Assembly (NCBI GenBank): GCA_007258455.2
Contig: VDFB02000001.1
Coordinates: 17,356,162 to 17,420,161, forward strand
DNA: 64,000 bases
Direction: 5' to 3'
DNA from: Sequoia sempervirens
Lineage: Eukaryota > Streptophyta > Pinopsida > Cupressales > Cupressaceae
Shown here: positions 22,067 to 35,199 of the stretch, piece by piece
How the letters are laid out: every line of letters begins with the position of its first letter
Position numbering within the stretch: position 1 is the stretch's first letter
Translations under genes and position numbers: made by a program
Notes under the pieces: generated by a model
The model's input: only the letters and a program-made list of their open reading frames with translations
Told to the model about the DNA's origin: nothing
The model's database searches: none

Positions 22067-23485
22067 TTACATTTCTTTAATTAGATCATTTTTGGTTGGT
22101 GGATTTTGATCATGATTGAAAAGTGACTCTTGACATATGTTGATTTGATCATTGGATGAAGTAGACACAACTTCAAGGTGCTCAATGATGGATTGATCTT
22201 GATCCTTGTTCTCAATAGTTGTGGTGGAGAGATTTCCAATGCTATCATTGTCCCCAATAGTGATTTTCTTTTGATCAATCAGGTCTTGGATGAGTTTTTT
22301 GAGTTGAACACAATCTGATGTTTTGTGTCCCTTTATTCTATGATAATCACAAAGGTGCTTCTCGTTATACCTTGGCGGTTTTATGTTTGGTTCTTGATAG
22401 TTTGCATAAACGGGGATTTTGATGAGATTTTCTTGTACCAGTTGTTGCAGGACTAATTCAATTGGTCTCTCAAGTAGTGTGTACTTTTTCTTGTTAACTT
22501 GTGAGATTTGTACTTTAAATTGACCTTGTGGTGATTGATTTTGGAGATGTGGTGATTGATTTTTGAGATGTGGTGATTGATCTTTGAGATGTGTGTGTTG
22601 GATTTGTTGATTTGGTTGATCTTGATATCTAACTTCTTGACATTGGAGATATTGTTCTTGATGTGGTTGTGAACACAACTCAATGCTTTGATGACATGGA
22701 TTAACCAATGGAAGAGTGTATTGATTTTGGAGTGAAGATATCTCTTGGATCAATAATTCAATTAGTTTGGCATGTGAAGCAAGTTTCTCTAGAAAAATTT
22801 GATCTTGATTTTGAATTTGATTCCCTTGATTTGGCTTTTGTTCAAGCAGATTTGGGATGTACACTTTTGGTGTTCACATGGGATCATCGAAAAATTGATT
22901 TTGGACAATGTTATGATTTGGGATGGTGTTCAGATTTGGCATTATAGGTTGAAATTGAACATTGTCTTGATTTAGGTAACTTTTATTTTGGATGGTGTTA
23001 CCTTGACTTGGAGTCCTTAATGTCTTGTTTGGACTTTGAACAACATTTGTATGATTTGCAAACATATCCATCCCAAAGTTTACCAAGTTTGGATTCAAAA
23101 TGTTCATGTTTGGTAAAGTTGTACTTGGTACATTCACATTTGGCATGTAGGGATTTGGTGGGATAATGTTGATTTGTGGAATACTCATGCATTGAGTGTT
23201 TGGTCAATATATTTGTAGTTTTGGATTTAGATCTACCATCAACAAAGGTGTTCCAATCTTTTGACTAGGCATACTCACACTTGTTGTACGATTAAGGTTT
23301 GTGGGAGATAATGATCCCATGTACAGATTGTATAAATGTGAGTCTTGAAAATCAATTGGCATTGTAAGGCTTTGATAGTTTTGTTGGTTTGGATTACTCA
23401 TGATGTATGGATCAATTTTATATTCCATGTTCTTCTTGTGTTTTGACCTTGTTACAAAAGTGACCTCTAAGGTGTTTAGGACCAA
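22067..23485 (-). pseudogene. G2 gag-like region with zinc knuckle, Gln/Asn-rich
   Basis: Three consecutive frames (23204-23485, 22874-23188, 22067-22864), separated by stops, encode a low-complexity Asn/Gln/Pro-rich protein. The last contains a LERPIELVLQQLVQENLI stretch and then CDYHRIKGHKTSDCVQLKKL, a C-x2-H-x4-H-x4-C-like knuckle of the same type as in G1. It ends QDLIDQKKITI, again like the G1 counterpart (QDLIDSGELTI). An acidic module (IIEHLEVVSTSSNDQINICQ) recurs once, diverged, just downstream. The capsid domain itself is not recognisable to me. Role inferred from the family: RNA packaging. Confidence 0.65.
22526..22600 (-). repeat. 21-base tandem repeat inside G2 gag
   Basis: About three and a half copies of a unit containing GGTGATTGATTTTTGAGATGT on the plus strand. 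On the coding strand they give the heptapeptide repeat SPHLKNQ, SPHLQNQ. Confidence 0.85.
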
Positions 23486-26400
23486 TGATGAGATGAAGGA
23501 TGAAAAGGGGTGAATGATATGGGTTTCAAACTTTTTAGGAACCTTGGATCAATGCTAGACTTTAGGGTTTGATTTGGATAATGAACTTGTAAACCCTAAG
23601 ATGTTAGATGTGATCTTAGGATGAATTTGTTCAAAGGATTGCTAATTTAATTAAATGTATGAGAAAGGATGCATTCCCACACACCTAACTAAACAAATGA
23701 TTTTGATTTGGTTTAAGGATGTACCCAAGTCTAGATAAAGATGTTTCCAAAGTTCTAAAGTTTTTTGGTGGGATGGGTTTTGATAGATTTTTGGGATGGA
23801 TGAAGTGTTTGATTTGGTCCTAAATTAACCTAAGAAGGACTTGTTTACTAGACCAAGATATTGAAGAATGTACTTTTCTCTAAGAGTAGTTCAAACCAAA
23901 AAACCAATGTTTGCATGAAAACCATATGACCAAAAGAGACCAAGCACATGTGTGGGGTTGAATTTGAGTTAACTTTGCTTAATGAGTTCTTTTTATCACA
24001 AACACACTTCTTGCTTAGTTTTCAAACTTATTGTCTGTGTCTTAATTCCTTTTCATTCCACAAAGTCCATTATGTGAAAATCAAGGTTTCAAGAGCATAG
24101 TTTCCTATTGTTGACTTTGGAATGAATAAATAGAGATGTAGGTCTCAGTGTTTAGAAGCCTTCTAGGGATAAGAACCCCTAGGGACAAGCAGTAACACGT
24201 GGACATTTCAAAGGTATTTGTCCCTCTCAAAGGGTTTGGAATTCTGATGATTAGTTGAATGTTGGTTTCAATGTTTTGGATCCAAGCACTATGTTTTCAA
24301 ACTAACTCACAAGCAATATAACATCCTAGCTCAATTGGTACATTTTTCTTGCTGGGATTTCCTCATGCCCTTTGTAGTAGAAGAGATGATTTTACATGCA
24401 ACCAAGAAGAGAGTAAAGGTATGTTAAGAATGAAGTCTTAACCTCTATACTTTAACCAAGATCGGACATGGCAAGTAACTTCTTGGAATCTAAGTTCCTA
24501 TGCACCACTTTGATAAACTTGTTGGATGGACTAGTTGGCTACTACAAACAAGGTTATTAATGATGGGACATCGGGGACATGGCACCTTGTGAGTGTCCAA
24601 TAATCCACTAAAGGCTTTAATCAATCCTACTAGGGGCATTTATCCTTTCTACGATAGTACCCCATTCTGAAAGACATTGTATGGCTAACGCCAACATACC
24701 ATGAGGACTTGACAGTTTAGTCTTATCCATTTATATACCAACCCAAATGAAAAACCGGTTGGAGTCACCTTCGAGTTCTCCTTTCAGATGTGTCTCTTAC
24801 GTAGGCCCCTCTAAAGGTAAACAACAGTGAGCAAGCACATTTGTAGTTCGATCAACCTTCATTTAGAAACAAAGGGAGAACACACACAATATACCTAACT
24901 CACACTTGCAAGCTTTGTTCAATTTTAGTTCCCAACATGAAGTGTGGAGGTGATTGCTTTATCCCTCCCTAAGACCATCAAAAATCCTTTTGATTCTCAA
25001 GATCACAGTGAGGCACGAGAGAAGTGCATATGACTTTTCAATGGCATTAGTTTGAGTAAGTAATCAAAAAGCAAAGTAGCACATGTTCATTTTAAGTCCA
25101 AAAAGCAATGATTTTGATTCGTTTTAAAGCACCAAAATGAGATATGAAAGTTGTCATGTTCAATTGTTAACCTTAAATGAAATCTAGTCAATTTGCCTAA
25201 AGTTCATTTTAACCCCTTTACAATGAAAATTGAAAGATTTTGTAATTTTCCTTTTATAGCCCAAAAACAAGCGAGTCAGTCTAAAACAGAAAATTAAAGC
25301 ATAAGACAGAAGTCCCTTAAAGCATTAATAAACACTTTTGTCGACTTCAATTTTCAATGTTTGATTTTCTTCAACTCGAATCTTGCTTTTATTTTTCTTG
25401 ATTCCAACGCTCAACTTTAATCTACAAACATCACAAAATCATGACAAATAAGATTGATTTCAAGAAATCAATAATGACTTAACATGATAACTATAGTTTC
25501 AAGGATAAGGAATTTCCAACTTGTCAAAACAAGAAAACAATTCTTAGAAACAAGTGTTGGAGAGATAAGAAAAGAAAATAGTTCAATTAGTTACCATAAA
25601 AAAATAACTTATTAAACATTCACCTTCTAAACCCACTTTATATTTGCTCAAAACAAATTCAAGGTTGTTTTTATGATTCACTTTTTTCAATAATCGTTAT
25701 TTTCTTGCAAAATAAAATTATAAAAAATAAAAAATTGTATTTCCCATACTCAAATCATTTTTATGCATCAAATCTCATAATTTCGACGGCTGACCTATAA
25801 TTCAATTCCTATGGGTTGATAGCTTTAATCTTGCATGTCTTTCCAGCTATGATAAAAGTGAAGCATAGGCCATAAAAAATCTAGGATTTTGATTTTCAAA
25901 GTAGTATTGGTGAGACAGTAATGCCTATATTGAGAAGCATGGACTGATTTTGATTCAATTGCGTCCCCTCATAAATGCAATATGGTTTATAGATATTGAG
26001 AAGCAATATCGATGCATTATTTTCTTTTAGTGCAACCTCAGCAGTAATATCAATATTCAATATTCCAAATATCAACAATAGTCTGCAATAACCCTTCAAA
26101 CAACATGTTAAGATGAAGCTCCAACCTCTAAAATTAATTCGATGCCTGCTATCCACCACTAAAGTTGGAGTACGGAGGGCATTTATCCTTTTACTTGGAA
26201 TGCAATTTATAACACAAAACCATTAGCAATAAAAAAGAAAGAAAGCATGCTTTGTAATAGATGCATTTATTTTCTTCACCCTCCACAAGTTTCCATCACA
26301 AGCAGATGGAGAAATTTAAAATAGAAGGCATAATTACTATCCAAATTATCTTGATTTAGATACTAATGAATGAAGAATGCTTTGAAAAATTTCAAGCTAG

Positions 26401-28370
26401 TGTAATTGGCAGGCGCAGATATGTATGTGGATAGCGATGTCTCTCAGTAGCACTAGATAAAGTCAACTAACTTCACACTTTGCTTTCCCTAAAAATGATG
26501 CACTTCTACTATCTTGAAAATAATATAGTTGTTGTGATCTGATCAACGTAGTTAGTGATTAATGAATTTATCAATTTGCAGCAAAGTGGCTCAAAGAAAC
26601 AATAAGTAAGTGCAAAAATCACTCGACAACATACAGACATTACCAAAACCACTTTTAATGCAAAACGCCAATGCTACATATCCTTATCAAACTTGTTAGA
26701 AGTATTAGCGCAGCCTGAAAAGTAAGACAACAATATAACCATACATAAGACAAGATAATTCCATTAAGTAGCTCAACTACTTGGCGTTGGGGTCTTGTCA
26801 GCCCTTTATCAAGTTGAAGGCGTCTTAAGGAACATGAAAAGCATTTAAAATTTGAAAAAATAAGTAACACACTAATGATAATTGCCTACAGATCGATCAA
26901 TGCAAAAACATGATTTGAAAGGGAAGCCTTAAATGATATTAATAAATCTGTGTGAGAAAATAAGGAATTCAGCTGATAGACCAAATTGAGAATGAGTGCA
27001 ATGCAGATTTTCAACAAGTCATTAAACTCAAGTCATAGATAGTTATGGATAACATCAGTTCACTGTAAGATGAGAGTTAAAAATAAAGACACTAGTAGAC
27101 TTCTTTCTCGCATCCATGCCTCGCCCTGCACCTTATTGAAGAAAGAAATTTGCATCATTAATTTTTGATTTGAGCTTATCCGACATCCTTTCAGCAAGTT
27201 CACGTGCTAACAGTGGACTTAGACATCGATTAAAGATTTGGGAAAAGCTTCCCAAAATGAGTTTGAAGCTTTTAGCATTAAAATGTGTTGATATCCTAAA
27301 TCTTGCTAAAGTAAATGATGCATATAAGCTGATCTCGGTGTGTACTGTAATAGCCTTCTGATCAGTTTTTCAAAACATTAACAAAAAAAGAAAAGAAAGC
27401 ACTTGATCCCAAGAAGTAATTTAGAGCTTTAAATGCATAAAAAAAAAGACAAAGAGCTTACCTAGAGCAAATGATGGCATGGTGCTTTGTTAATCTAATT
27501 GTGATAACATGGGACGACATTTGTGCAAAACAAGTACAATTTCTTTACAGATTTTGAGTGTTCTTTTTTTTCACTTTTGGGAAATCTCATGTTCATGGCT
27601 TAGAGAGGTTTGATAAAATTTCTATATTCTTTCAAGTAGCTAAATCAACCTGAAGGATGTGACAAGGTGGCATAATGATGAAAAGGTAGAAGTAAAATAT
27701 GCAAGCTGAGATTTTCACAAAACATAAGGTGTGTTTTGCTATATTCAAAAATAGTTCACAAACATTCCTAAAAAAAATGGTATACTTAAATGAATCTGTC
27801 AAATAATGACTTATGACCAGCGAACAGATTTCTCAATCTGAGTGGGCGAATGAAGTTTTGTAAACAAAGTCTATGCTACCTTAATGTCAATTACCAATTA
27901 GGTTTCAAAAAGAAAGGCTTAGACATCTTCAAGCAATACAAATTGACATACAAGGGAAGTGACTTATAGCATTCACAACCAGCCGTACTTGGATGCAGCA
28001 ACTTCCTATGATCAAATCCTAGAAGAAATAGCAACTCACAAGAGAGATATGTATTTTATACCAAACTCCAAAGACATAATGCAATATGGATAAAGTCTTA
28101 GATCTAAACTTGAAAGATATATATGTGAATCTCAGAGATTGTAGTATGGATACAATTTGAACTAAAAAAAATTATAGACACCGCATGTGAAAGATATGAA
28201 TCTCTGCAGATACAAAGACATAACGTGCAAAAGAACAACCTTAACTCTAAAGATTATAAAGTTTTACTACACACACATAGTGCCATATATCTTTGACCAA
28301 CTTTCAAATTAATAGATGATATTTGGAAATATCAGTAACACATGAAAGCAAGATGTGGTCAAAGGTTGTT
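23486..28370 (-). other. G2 long leader (about 4.9 kb), no gene found
   Basis: Between the primer site and the gag-like frames there are only short open frames without motifs. It is unusually long for a leader; composition changes near 25.7 kb suggest that further unidentified insertions are nested here, but I could not fix any termini. Confidence 0.45.
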
Positions 28371-28388
28371 GCCCTCCTTCTAGCGCCA
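28371..28388 (-). promoter_or_regulatory. G2 primer-binding site
   Basis: On the minus strand, TGGCGCTAGAAGGAGGG starts three bases after the LTR end (GGTGCTTCA). The TGGCGC opening matches primer sites seen in plant gypsy elements; the tRNA is not assigned here. Confidence 0.8.
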
Positions 28389-28391
28389 TAA

Positions 28392-29400
28392 TGAAGCACC
28401 CCTAAATCTACAAATGATCAATCTCCAACACTCATTAGTGGGGTTAGTTTATACAAATGCAAATCTATGAATACTCCTATGAAATAACATATCATGATCC
28501 AAAATGCAACAAATAACAAGGATGATCAAAAGACATATAAAAGCATGACATGTACCTATTCCATAGTGGATTGGTGTCACTTGTGCAAAGTGACCCTTTC
28601 CTAATCCTTGACAAGCTCAATGATAAAATTCTTTGAAGATGGAGTGAAATGGACAAAATTAGCTCTCAATTGAAGAGAGTAACTTTGCATGAAGATTGTG
28701 GATGGATTGTTGAAGAATAAGCCTTCTATTTATAGAATCTCAAGTTGAAAGAGTGCCCAAAAGAGAGCAAAGTGGGATAAAGATTTAGCTAATAAGAAGG
28801 AGCCACTTGTCATCTTGTGATTGGATGGAGGATGTGAAAGTTTTGGTCAATGTGCCAATAAATGCTATTGTTTGGCCTTTTCAAATTCAAATTTGGCTTG
28901 TTGGAGGGAGAAAAAGAGACTTAAATGCCAAGTGGGGGACATGTAAGAGGGGATTTAATTACATGTTGGAAGGGACAAGTCAACTTGTTTTCAAATTCAA
29001 ACTTGAGAGAATATTCTCCAAAGATGCCTTGTTGAGGGAAAATGAGGATTTTAATAAATGAATTAAAATGCTTTATTTGTGCAAGTGGGGAAAGTTAGAG
29101 GATGTGATGGGTGATTATATTAGATTGACTTAGTGAGGGATTAGATTATTTTGACCCATTTGACTTAGATTTAGGGATTTAAACTAAATCAAAGGGAGAT
29201 GAAAGATAATTTCAGATTTAATTAAATAAATGTTTGAGTTATTTAATCAAAGAGGGATACTGATAGGCTTAAATTAAATAAAGTTAATTTATTCAATTTA
29301 AATGAATGACTTTAGAGATAAATCAAATAAACTTGATTTATTTGATGAATGGATTTAATGAACTTGATTAAATGCATGATGTTAATTTTGCATGTCTACA
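28392..29400 (-). repeat. G2 5' LTR
   Basis: 1009 bases, TGTAGACATG to GGTGCTTCA on the minus strand, with TATAAATAG at 28726-28734. Nearly collinear with the other LTR, with small indels. Confidence 0.9.
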
Positions 29401-29618
29401 AAAACACTTCATATTTCTTAGGTTTTGCATAAATAATCAATCTGTTTTATCAGATTGTTACATTTAGATCATTTCATTTAGGCATATTTTCATTGTACTC
29501 ACATTAGTTTGAGTGAACCACCTAGATTTTTGGGGTCTATCTCTCTCCTAAGTTAGGTGAAAAACCCTAATTAAGCAAGAGAGTCATAGCACCCTACAAA
29601 CCAAAAATCTATGGTTCA
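29401..29618 (+). repeat. Right half of the old G1-related LTR
   Basis: It resumes the LTR interrupted at 15990. It contains TCTATCTCTCTCC and AGGTGAAAAACCCTAA and ends near AAAATCTATGGTTCA, matching the 3' end of the G1 LTR (AGGTGAAAAACCCTAGG, AAAATCTATGTCA). The exact end is uncertain. Confidence 0.6.
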
Positions 29619-31833
29619 ATGACCTATTAAAATGTCTTGATATTTTATCTTACAACAATTACCTAGATGCAATGATTACTAAGTTGACCATTCATTTCGA
29701 TGAGAGATAGCTTCATGTAAACTACTAGTCATGAAATATGAGTCAAATATTTTGAATTAGAAAATGGGTTGTCAAAACATCATAACTTGATATATCACAA
29801 AAAAATAGCTCCTAATTATCACTAAATTAATTGAAAGGGCTCAAGCATGAAAAGTTCATAATGCACATCATTGGAAATTTTTTTGTAAATGAAGTAATAA
29901 AGTAAGTGGACTTCATCTTAGAGGAAATTACATGGTTAATCATGTTTAAGTCAAAGTAGTATTACAATAGGTGACCTCCTAGGAATTCTTAATGCTTAAA
30001 CACCTATTAGTATCACCTATATGTAATGAGTGATAAACAAAATATTCATACTCATGAGAAATGGGTTTGTGTGAATTGCTACTCATAAAATATGGGCCAA
30101 TGGATTTGACTTTAAAAATTAAAAAATAAATCATGATAGCACATTATAACTTGACTCATTGTGAAAAATACCATAGTAAAGTTAAATGTAAATATTAATA
30201 ATTTTAATCAACAATATTTAATTTGACATTTTAATTGAATAAAAAATATCTCATATAATTTCATCTAATGAAGTCATAATATAGACACCTTAAACCATAT
30301 ACATCCTAACTACAACTATTTCACTCACATTTATCCTCCTTCAATGTTAACTTAACAAAACCAACTATTTAATTGACTTTTCCAATAATCTTCTTAGTAT
30401 TAATTAAATAATTTCAATAAATTTATTATTTTAATCATTCCCTCTATTGTCCAACTATGATTTTAAAAATTTAGTATTTATTTAATTAATTTCAATCTCC
30501 ATATCCCTATATTTAGAAAAATACATAAACATAAATTATGTATTCCCTCCTTTCACCTCTATGTTTAAATTTTTACATGACATGCTTGTACATGGCCCAC
30601 ACTTCCCAAAATCCATAAAGTCCTCTCTTTTAATCTTAAATATCTTAGCCCTTCACATCTCAAAAAAAGGACATTTTGGACTTCCAAAAAGATCCTTTTT
30701 ATCCTCACAATCCATGTTCTCCCAAGAAGAAATCCACCATCCAAATCCATTAGATCATAGAGCTCCTTTTGTGTACCAATTGCAAGGTGCCACTTGGAGT
30801 TCTCATATGGCTCCAATCATCTCAAAAAACTCCATTTATTAATATCTCCAATAAATCCTAGCCCTTGATCCTTCATCCCAAGACTCTATAACTAACATAT
30901 CATATGGATTCATAAATAAAAGGTTATGTTGCTAGAGTATGAGCATCAAAATACCACCATTCTCTCATAAAAAAACCTTGACTATTTTCACACTCTTAGT
31001 ATCCAAGAAGAAGTCTTTGAGAGATTTTTTGAGTCTTTTTTTTTTTTGGTGCACTTGCCTCTTGGAGATGACAATTGATCATGAGATAAAATATTTTTTA
31101 TTTTTATTTTTTTGTCTTTTATTTTTGTTTCTTACTTGCTTGATCACACATAAATATATGCCCTCCCTCAAGGATTCTAGGAGCTTACATAATTTCGCAT
31201 TCATTTACTTAATGTGTATGATAACAAGCAATATAAATTATGATATTGATAGTAAGATTCATCTACATAATTTTTAATTCATGAATAATCTTACACACAA
31301 ACCTATCTCTTATGAGAATGAATATTCTAGTTAGTACTCTTTGCATCTAGGTGATGTTCACAAGGTTCAACATCATGACTTCTCAAGAGGTAACCTAGAC
31401 TTATATTACTCTGACTCGTTTGTACTTAAATATGGAGTTTCCCTAAAATCAACCCCACTTAGCTTGCTACCCCATTTTAAATAACTTTGACAAATATTTT
31501 ACCTTATTTTAAATAAATGATTTTTTTTTATAATATATACATAAACAAATTGTTAAATTGTTAAATATAATTATTGTTCATTAAAAAATAAATAAAAGCA
31601 AACTTGAAATCAAAATTAAATATAAACTTGAACAAGTAATTAAAAGATAACTAAATAAATAATTTAAAATTATCAAGAGCAAAGTTAAAGTTATGCCTTT
31701 AACAATATCGACCAACATCAACTTGGCTTTGTAGTCATTTTTTTGACTTGCAATGCTTAATAACAGACAATGAATATTATAACCATTATTCAATAGAAGG
31801 AACATGAAAATAGACGATACTTGTCCGGGAGCA
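29619..31833. repeat. Duplicated P450 3'-flank, copy A, with long inverted repeat
   Basis: Homologous to 44436-46537 and 51509-53791, each ending at a P450 stop codon. Inside, a segment near 29930-30110 is matched in inverted orientation at about 31280-31420. Landmarks are GGTGACCTCC versus GAGGTAACC, and CACCTA-ATG-AATGAG versus its complement near TTTGCATCTAGGTG. This indicates a foldback or long-TIR element already present before the duplication. The outer left portion, 29620-29780, is a further direct copy of the arm. No transposase. Confidence 0.6.
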
Positions 31834-32787
31834 CTAGTAAAGATTATGCCGGAGACGTGGTACAGGGATTGCATTTAACTGTTTGAAAGTAACTCCAAAC
31901 TCATCCGTCATGCCCGTTACATCCAGCAGCTCACAGCTCATCCCATTCGGAAGTTCCCACTCAAAAGAATGGAGTAAAGAAGCCAAAACAAAGGCAACAA
32001 TACGGCTTGCCAATGGAAGTGCTGGACAAATTCTTCTTCTCGCTCCGAATGGGATTAGGTCAAAGTCTTGTCCCCTGTAATTTATATTTCTATTCTTGCC
32101 CTCCACAAATCTCTCCAGCATGATTTTTAAGGATTGTTCCAAATTGAGGGGTCCCTCCGGATGGCCCACACATTCACCATCACCTGGGTGCCTTTGAGTA
32201 TCACAAATCCCCCGATCTCGCAGGAGCTTTCGGCTTTGTGGGGGAGCAGCATCGGAGCCGGCGGGTGCAATCGCAACGATTCTTTCAGAGCTGCATGGAA
32301 ATAAGGTAAATGATCTAAGTCAGATTCTTCCACTCTTCTATTGCAACCGACTACTTCATCTAATTCTTTTCGAACTCGATTTAATTTCTACGGATTGCGA
32401 ATGAATTCTGCCATGGCCCATTCTATTGTTGTTGTGCTCGATTAAGTACCGGCAGCAAACAATTCCTGAAACCAGAGATCATTATTAGAGATCTAGAAAA
32501 TACCAAAGATTTATAGACCTTTAAGAAAACAAATATAAATTTAGTAATACTCACAGCTATCAAAGCTCGAATACCAACGAGAGTGAAATCTTCAGTTATG
32601 GAATAGAAAATCCTTGTCGGAATCGTTGAGGTTAACGCATTGGCTGGTGGTGGTGAGCCTTTTCTGTATGAACGTTTCAGAAATGTCATACAGTAGCTTG
32701 AAATACCTGGCCATCCGACGGGACATGCCCTGGGAGTCGAGGAACCGGAGAAACGGAAAAGGGTCCGCTACATTGGGCATTACGATG

Positions 32788-32792
32788 AGCTT
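32788..32792. repeat. C2 target-site duplication (left)
   Basis: AGCTT, repeated at 38279-38283 on the other side of C2. In P450-3 the uninterrupted site reads GAGCTTCATTAATTC, so the insertion point is exact. Confidence 0.95.
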
Positions 32793-33122
32793 TGAAGAAA
32801 CCAGTCACAAAACACACAGATGTAAACCAGTCACATAACACACAGCTATATGTATTTCGGCCGTAGCCTACATCCATTGGAGAAGGGAGAGAGGGTGTTA
32901 TTATTCATAGTAGTTCTAATGGAGATTACAATAGCTCTACATATATAGAGATACATCAATCTTAATTAGTGACAACAAAAAGAAGGCACAGATTAAGGCG
33001 AATCCCACAAATTATGCACTCTTCATAAATAGCTCAAGTAACCAGCACAGATAGAAACAAATCCCCCGTAACCAACAATCAACAGATAGAAACAAATCCC
33101 CCTAAATCTCTCTTCTCCAACA
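32793..33122 (-). repeat. C2 3' LTR
   Basis: 330 bases, TGTTGGAGAAG to GGTTTCTTCA on the minus strand. It begins with tandem AAACCAGTCACA-type repeats on the plus strand. The other LTR has the same length with scattered differences. Confidence 0.95.
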
Positions 33123-33136
33123 CTCCCCCTCAAGTT
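33123..33136 (-). promoter_or_regulatory. C2 polypurine tract
   Basis: Minus-strand CTTGAGGGGGAG immediately before the LTR start TGTTGG. Confidence 0.8.
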
Positions 33137-34778
33137 GGTGCGAAAATGTCAATAGAGTCCAACTTGTACAATATTTCTTGAAACTTGAGAGCTGGAAGAC
33201 CTTTTGTAAATATATCTGCCAATTGCTGAGTTGTACGGACAAAGGTTGTGCGGATGACATTGGCTTGCACATTCTCTCTACCAAAATGGCAGTCGACTTC
33301 AATATGTTTAGTGTGCTCATGAAACACTGGATTTGAAGTGATATGCATAGCAGCCTGATTATCATACAATAATTGAGTTGTTAGAGATGAACCATAACCA
33401 AGGTCCTGCAACAGAGCTCAAAGCCATATAATTTCACTAGTAGTTGATTCCATTGCTCTATATTCTGCTTCAGCACTAGAACGAGCAACGACACTCTATT
33501 TTTTACTTTTCCATGTGACCAAGTTACCTCCAACAAAAGTACAATATCTAGTTGTAGACCTTCAATCAATAGGAGATCCTAGCCAATCAGCATCAGTATA
33601 GGTAGTAATAGAATTATGACCAGTCTTGTGCATCCATATACCTCTTCCTGGTGACCCTTTCAGATACTATAAAATTCTGGTAACAACATGCATATGTTGA
33701 GCCTTGGGAGCATGCATGAAACGACTTACCAAACTAACTGCATAAGAAAGGTCAAGTCGAGTAATGGTTAAATAGATTAACCTACCGACCAACCTCTGAA
33801 ACTGACCAATATCAGACAACAATGCACCAGTATCATCCAATTTTCTTCCACTATCCGTTGGCGTATCTGATGGTTTGATTCCAAATTTACCTATTTATTG
33901 TAACAGATCCAACACATACTTTCATTGATTAAGAAAGATGCCACTTTTTGAGTAGGCAATTTCTAATCCTAGAAAGTACTTCAAAGTTCCCAAATCTTTA
34001 ATTGCAAATCTATTGTGTAGTAGAATCTTTAGCTTAGAAATTGCATTTTGATCATCACTAGTAATGACTATATCATCAACATAAATCAAAACAACAACAA
34101 TACCAGAGTTACCTCTTTTAACAAATAGAGAAGGATCTGCATTACTCTATTTCAGCCCATTCATCATAAGGACAGAACTAAGCTTAGCATACCAGGGCCA
34201 TGGAGATTTTTAAGCCTATAGATTGCCTTTTTTAACTTACACACTAAACCAAACTTGGCCTCTTGTGGATGCCCAGGTGGGATGCTCATGTAAACTTCTT
34301 CTTTAAGATCACCGTGCAAGAATACATTTTTGACATCCATTTGAAACAATTTCTAGTCTTGATTTACTGCAAGAGAAATGAGGACCCGGAATGTGTTCAT
34401 CTTTGCAATAGGCACAAAAGTTTCCTAGTAATCTACTCCATATGTTTTTGTGAATCCTCTAGCAACAAGTCTGGCATTATGTAGTTCTAAGGAACCATCA
34501 CTGTTGTATTTATTTTTGTACACCCAATGACATCTGACAGTTTTCCTTCCTGGAGGTAGCTTAACAATCTCCCATGTTTTATTGTCATTTAGAGCTTGTA
34601 GCTTGTCTTGCATAGACTTCCTCCAAACTGCAATGGAGTTAGCTTTGTGAAAAGTCTTAGGTTCTTGATTATGATTAACGGTACTCAAGAAAGCTAGGTG
34701 AGACTGAGAAATATTATTATAAGACAGGCGTTCCTGCATAGGATAAGATGTAGCATGATAAGTGAAGAAATCTTTCAT
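33130..34778 (-). pseudogene. C2 reverse transcriptase and RNase H, broken
   Basis: RT: 34425-34778 has WRKSMQDKLQALNDNKTWEI, VRCHWVYKNKYNSDGSLE and ARLVARGFTKTYGVDY. 34164-34349 has [20 protein letters not shown]. The catalytic YVDDI box is intact near 34060-34090. RNase H remnants run to 33130 with LLYDNQAAMHITSNPVFHE and a QLADIFTKGLP tail. Several stops and frame changes separate the pieces. It retains a cleaner active site than C1 but is not translatable. Confidence 0.88.
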
Positions 34779-35199
34779 TCTCTCTGGAGGGCGAGTTTCT
34801 CTACTTGATCATCGAGTAGCTTGAGGTGATGTGGGGATTGGGGTTGCTTCAGTAACTTTTGCATCTTGATCAGTAGCAACATCCTCATTGGTAACTGTAG
34901 GAAGCGAGACTGGGTCAGACAAAGACTCCCCCTATGACCGACTCCTAGATTTAACACAAGCTTTAAAAAAAGATTCAGATTCCACAAAATGTACATCATG
35001 TGAAACAAAAATTTTACAAGTGACTGGATCATAACATATGTACCCTTTCTTAGTGGAATAATACCAAAAAAATACACACTGAGTAGAGCGAGCTTCTAAC
35101 TTATCTCTATGTATTGCTTGCTAGTGCACATAACAGACACATTCGAATACCCTCAAGTGTGAGATGTCAGGGGTCCGATTTTTTAGTATCTCCAATGGT

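Larger units (their letters stand above)
15991..29400 (-). mobile_element. G2: 13.4 kb gypsy-type LTR element without visible pol
   Basis: LTRs 15991-17011 and 28392-29400 flank the interior. Orientation is minus: the primer site lies left of the right LTR, the polypurine tract right of the left LTR, and the gag-like frames are minus strand. The flanking pentamers CAAAC (15986-15990) and AAAAC (29401-29405) fit a TSD with one later mutation. It sits inside an older G1-related LTR. The interior is over 11 kb, yet no RT, RNase H or integrase motif is visible, so this is probably a large non-autonomous derivative. Confidence 0.85.

Noticed and set aside
30561..30842. Frame conserved in three copies (also 45220-45528 and 52488-52712) and its minus-strand shadow
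   Set aside because: Conservation follows from the duplicated flank; lengths and frames differ between copies and no domain is evident.
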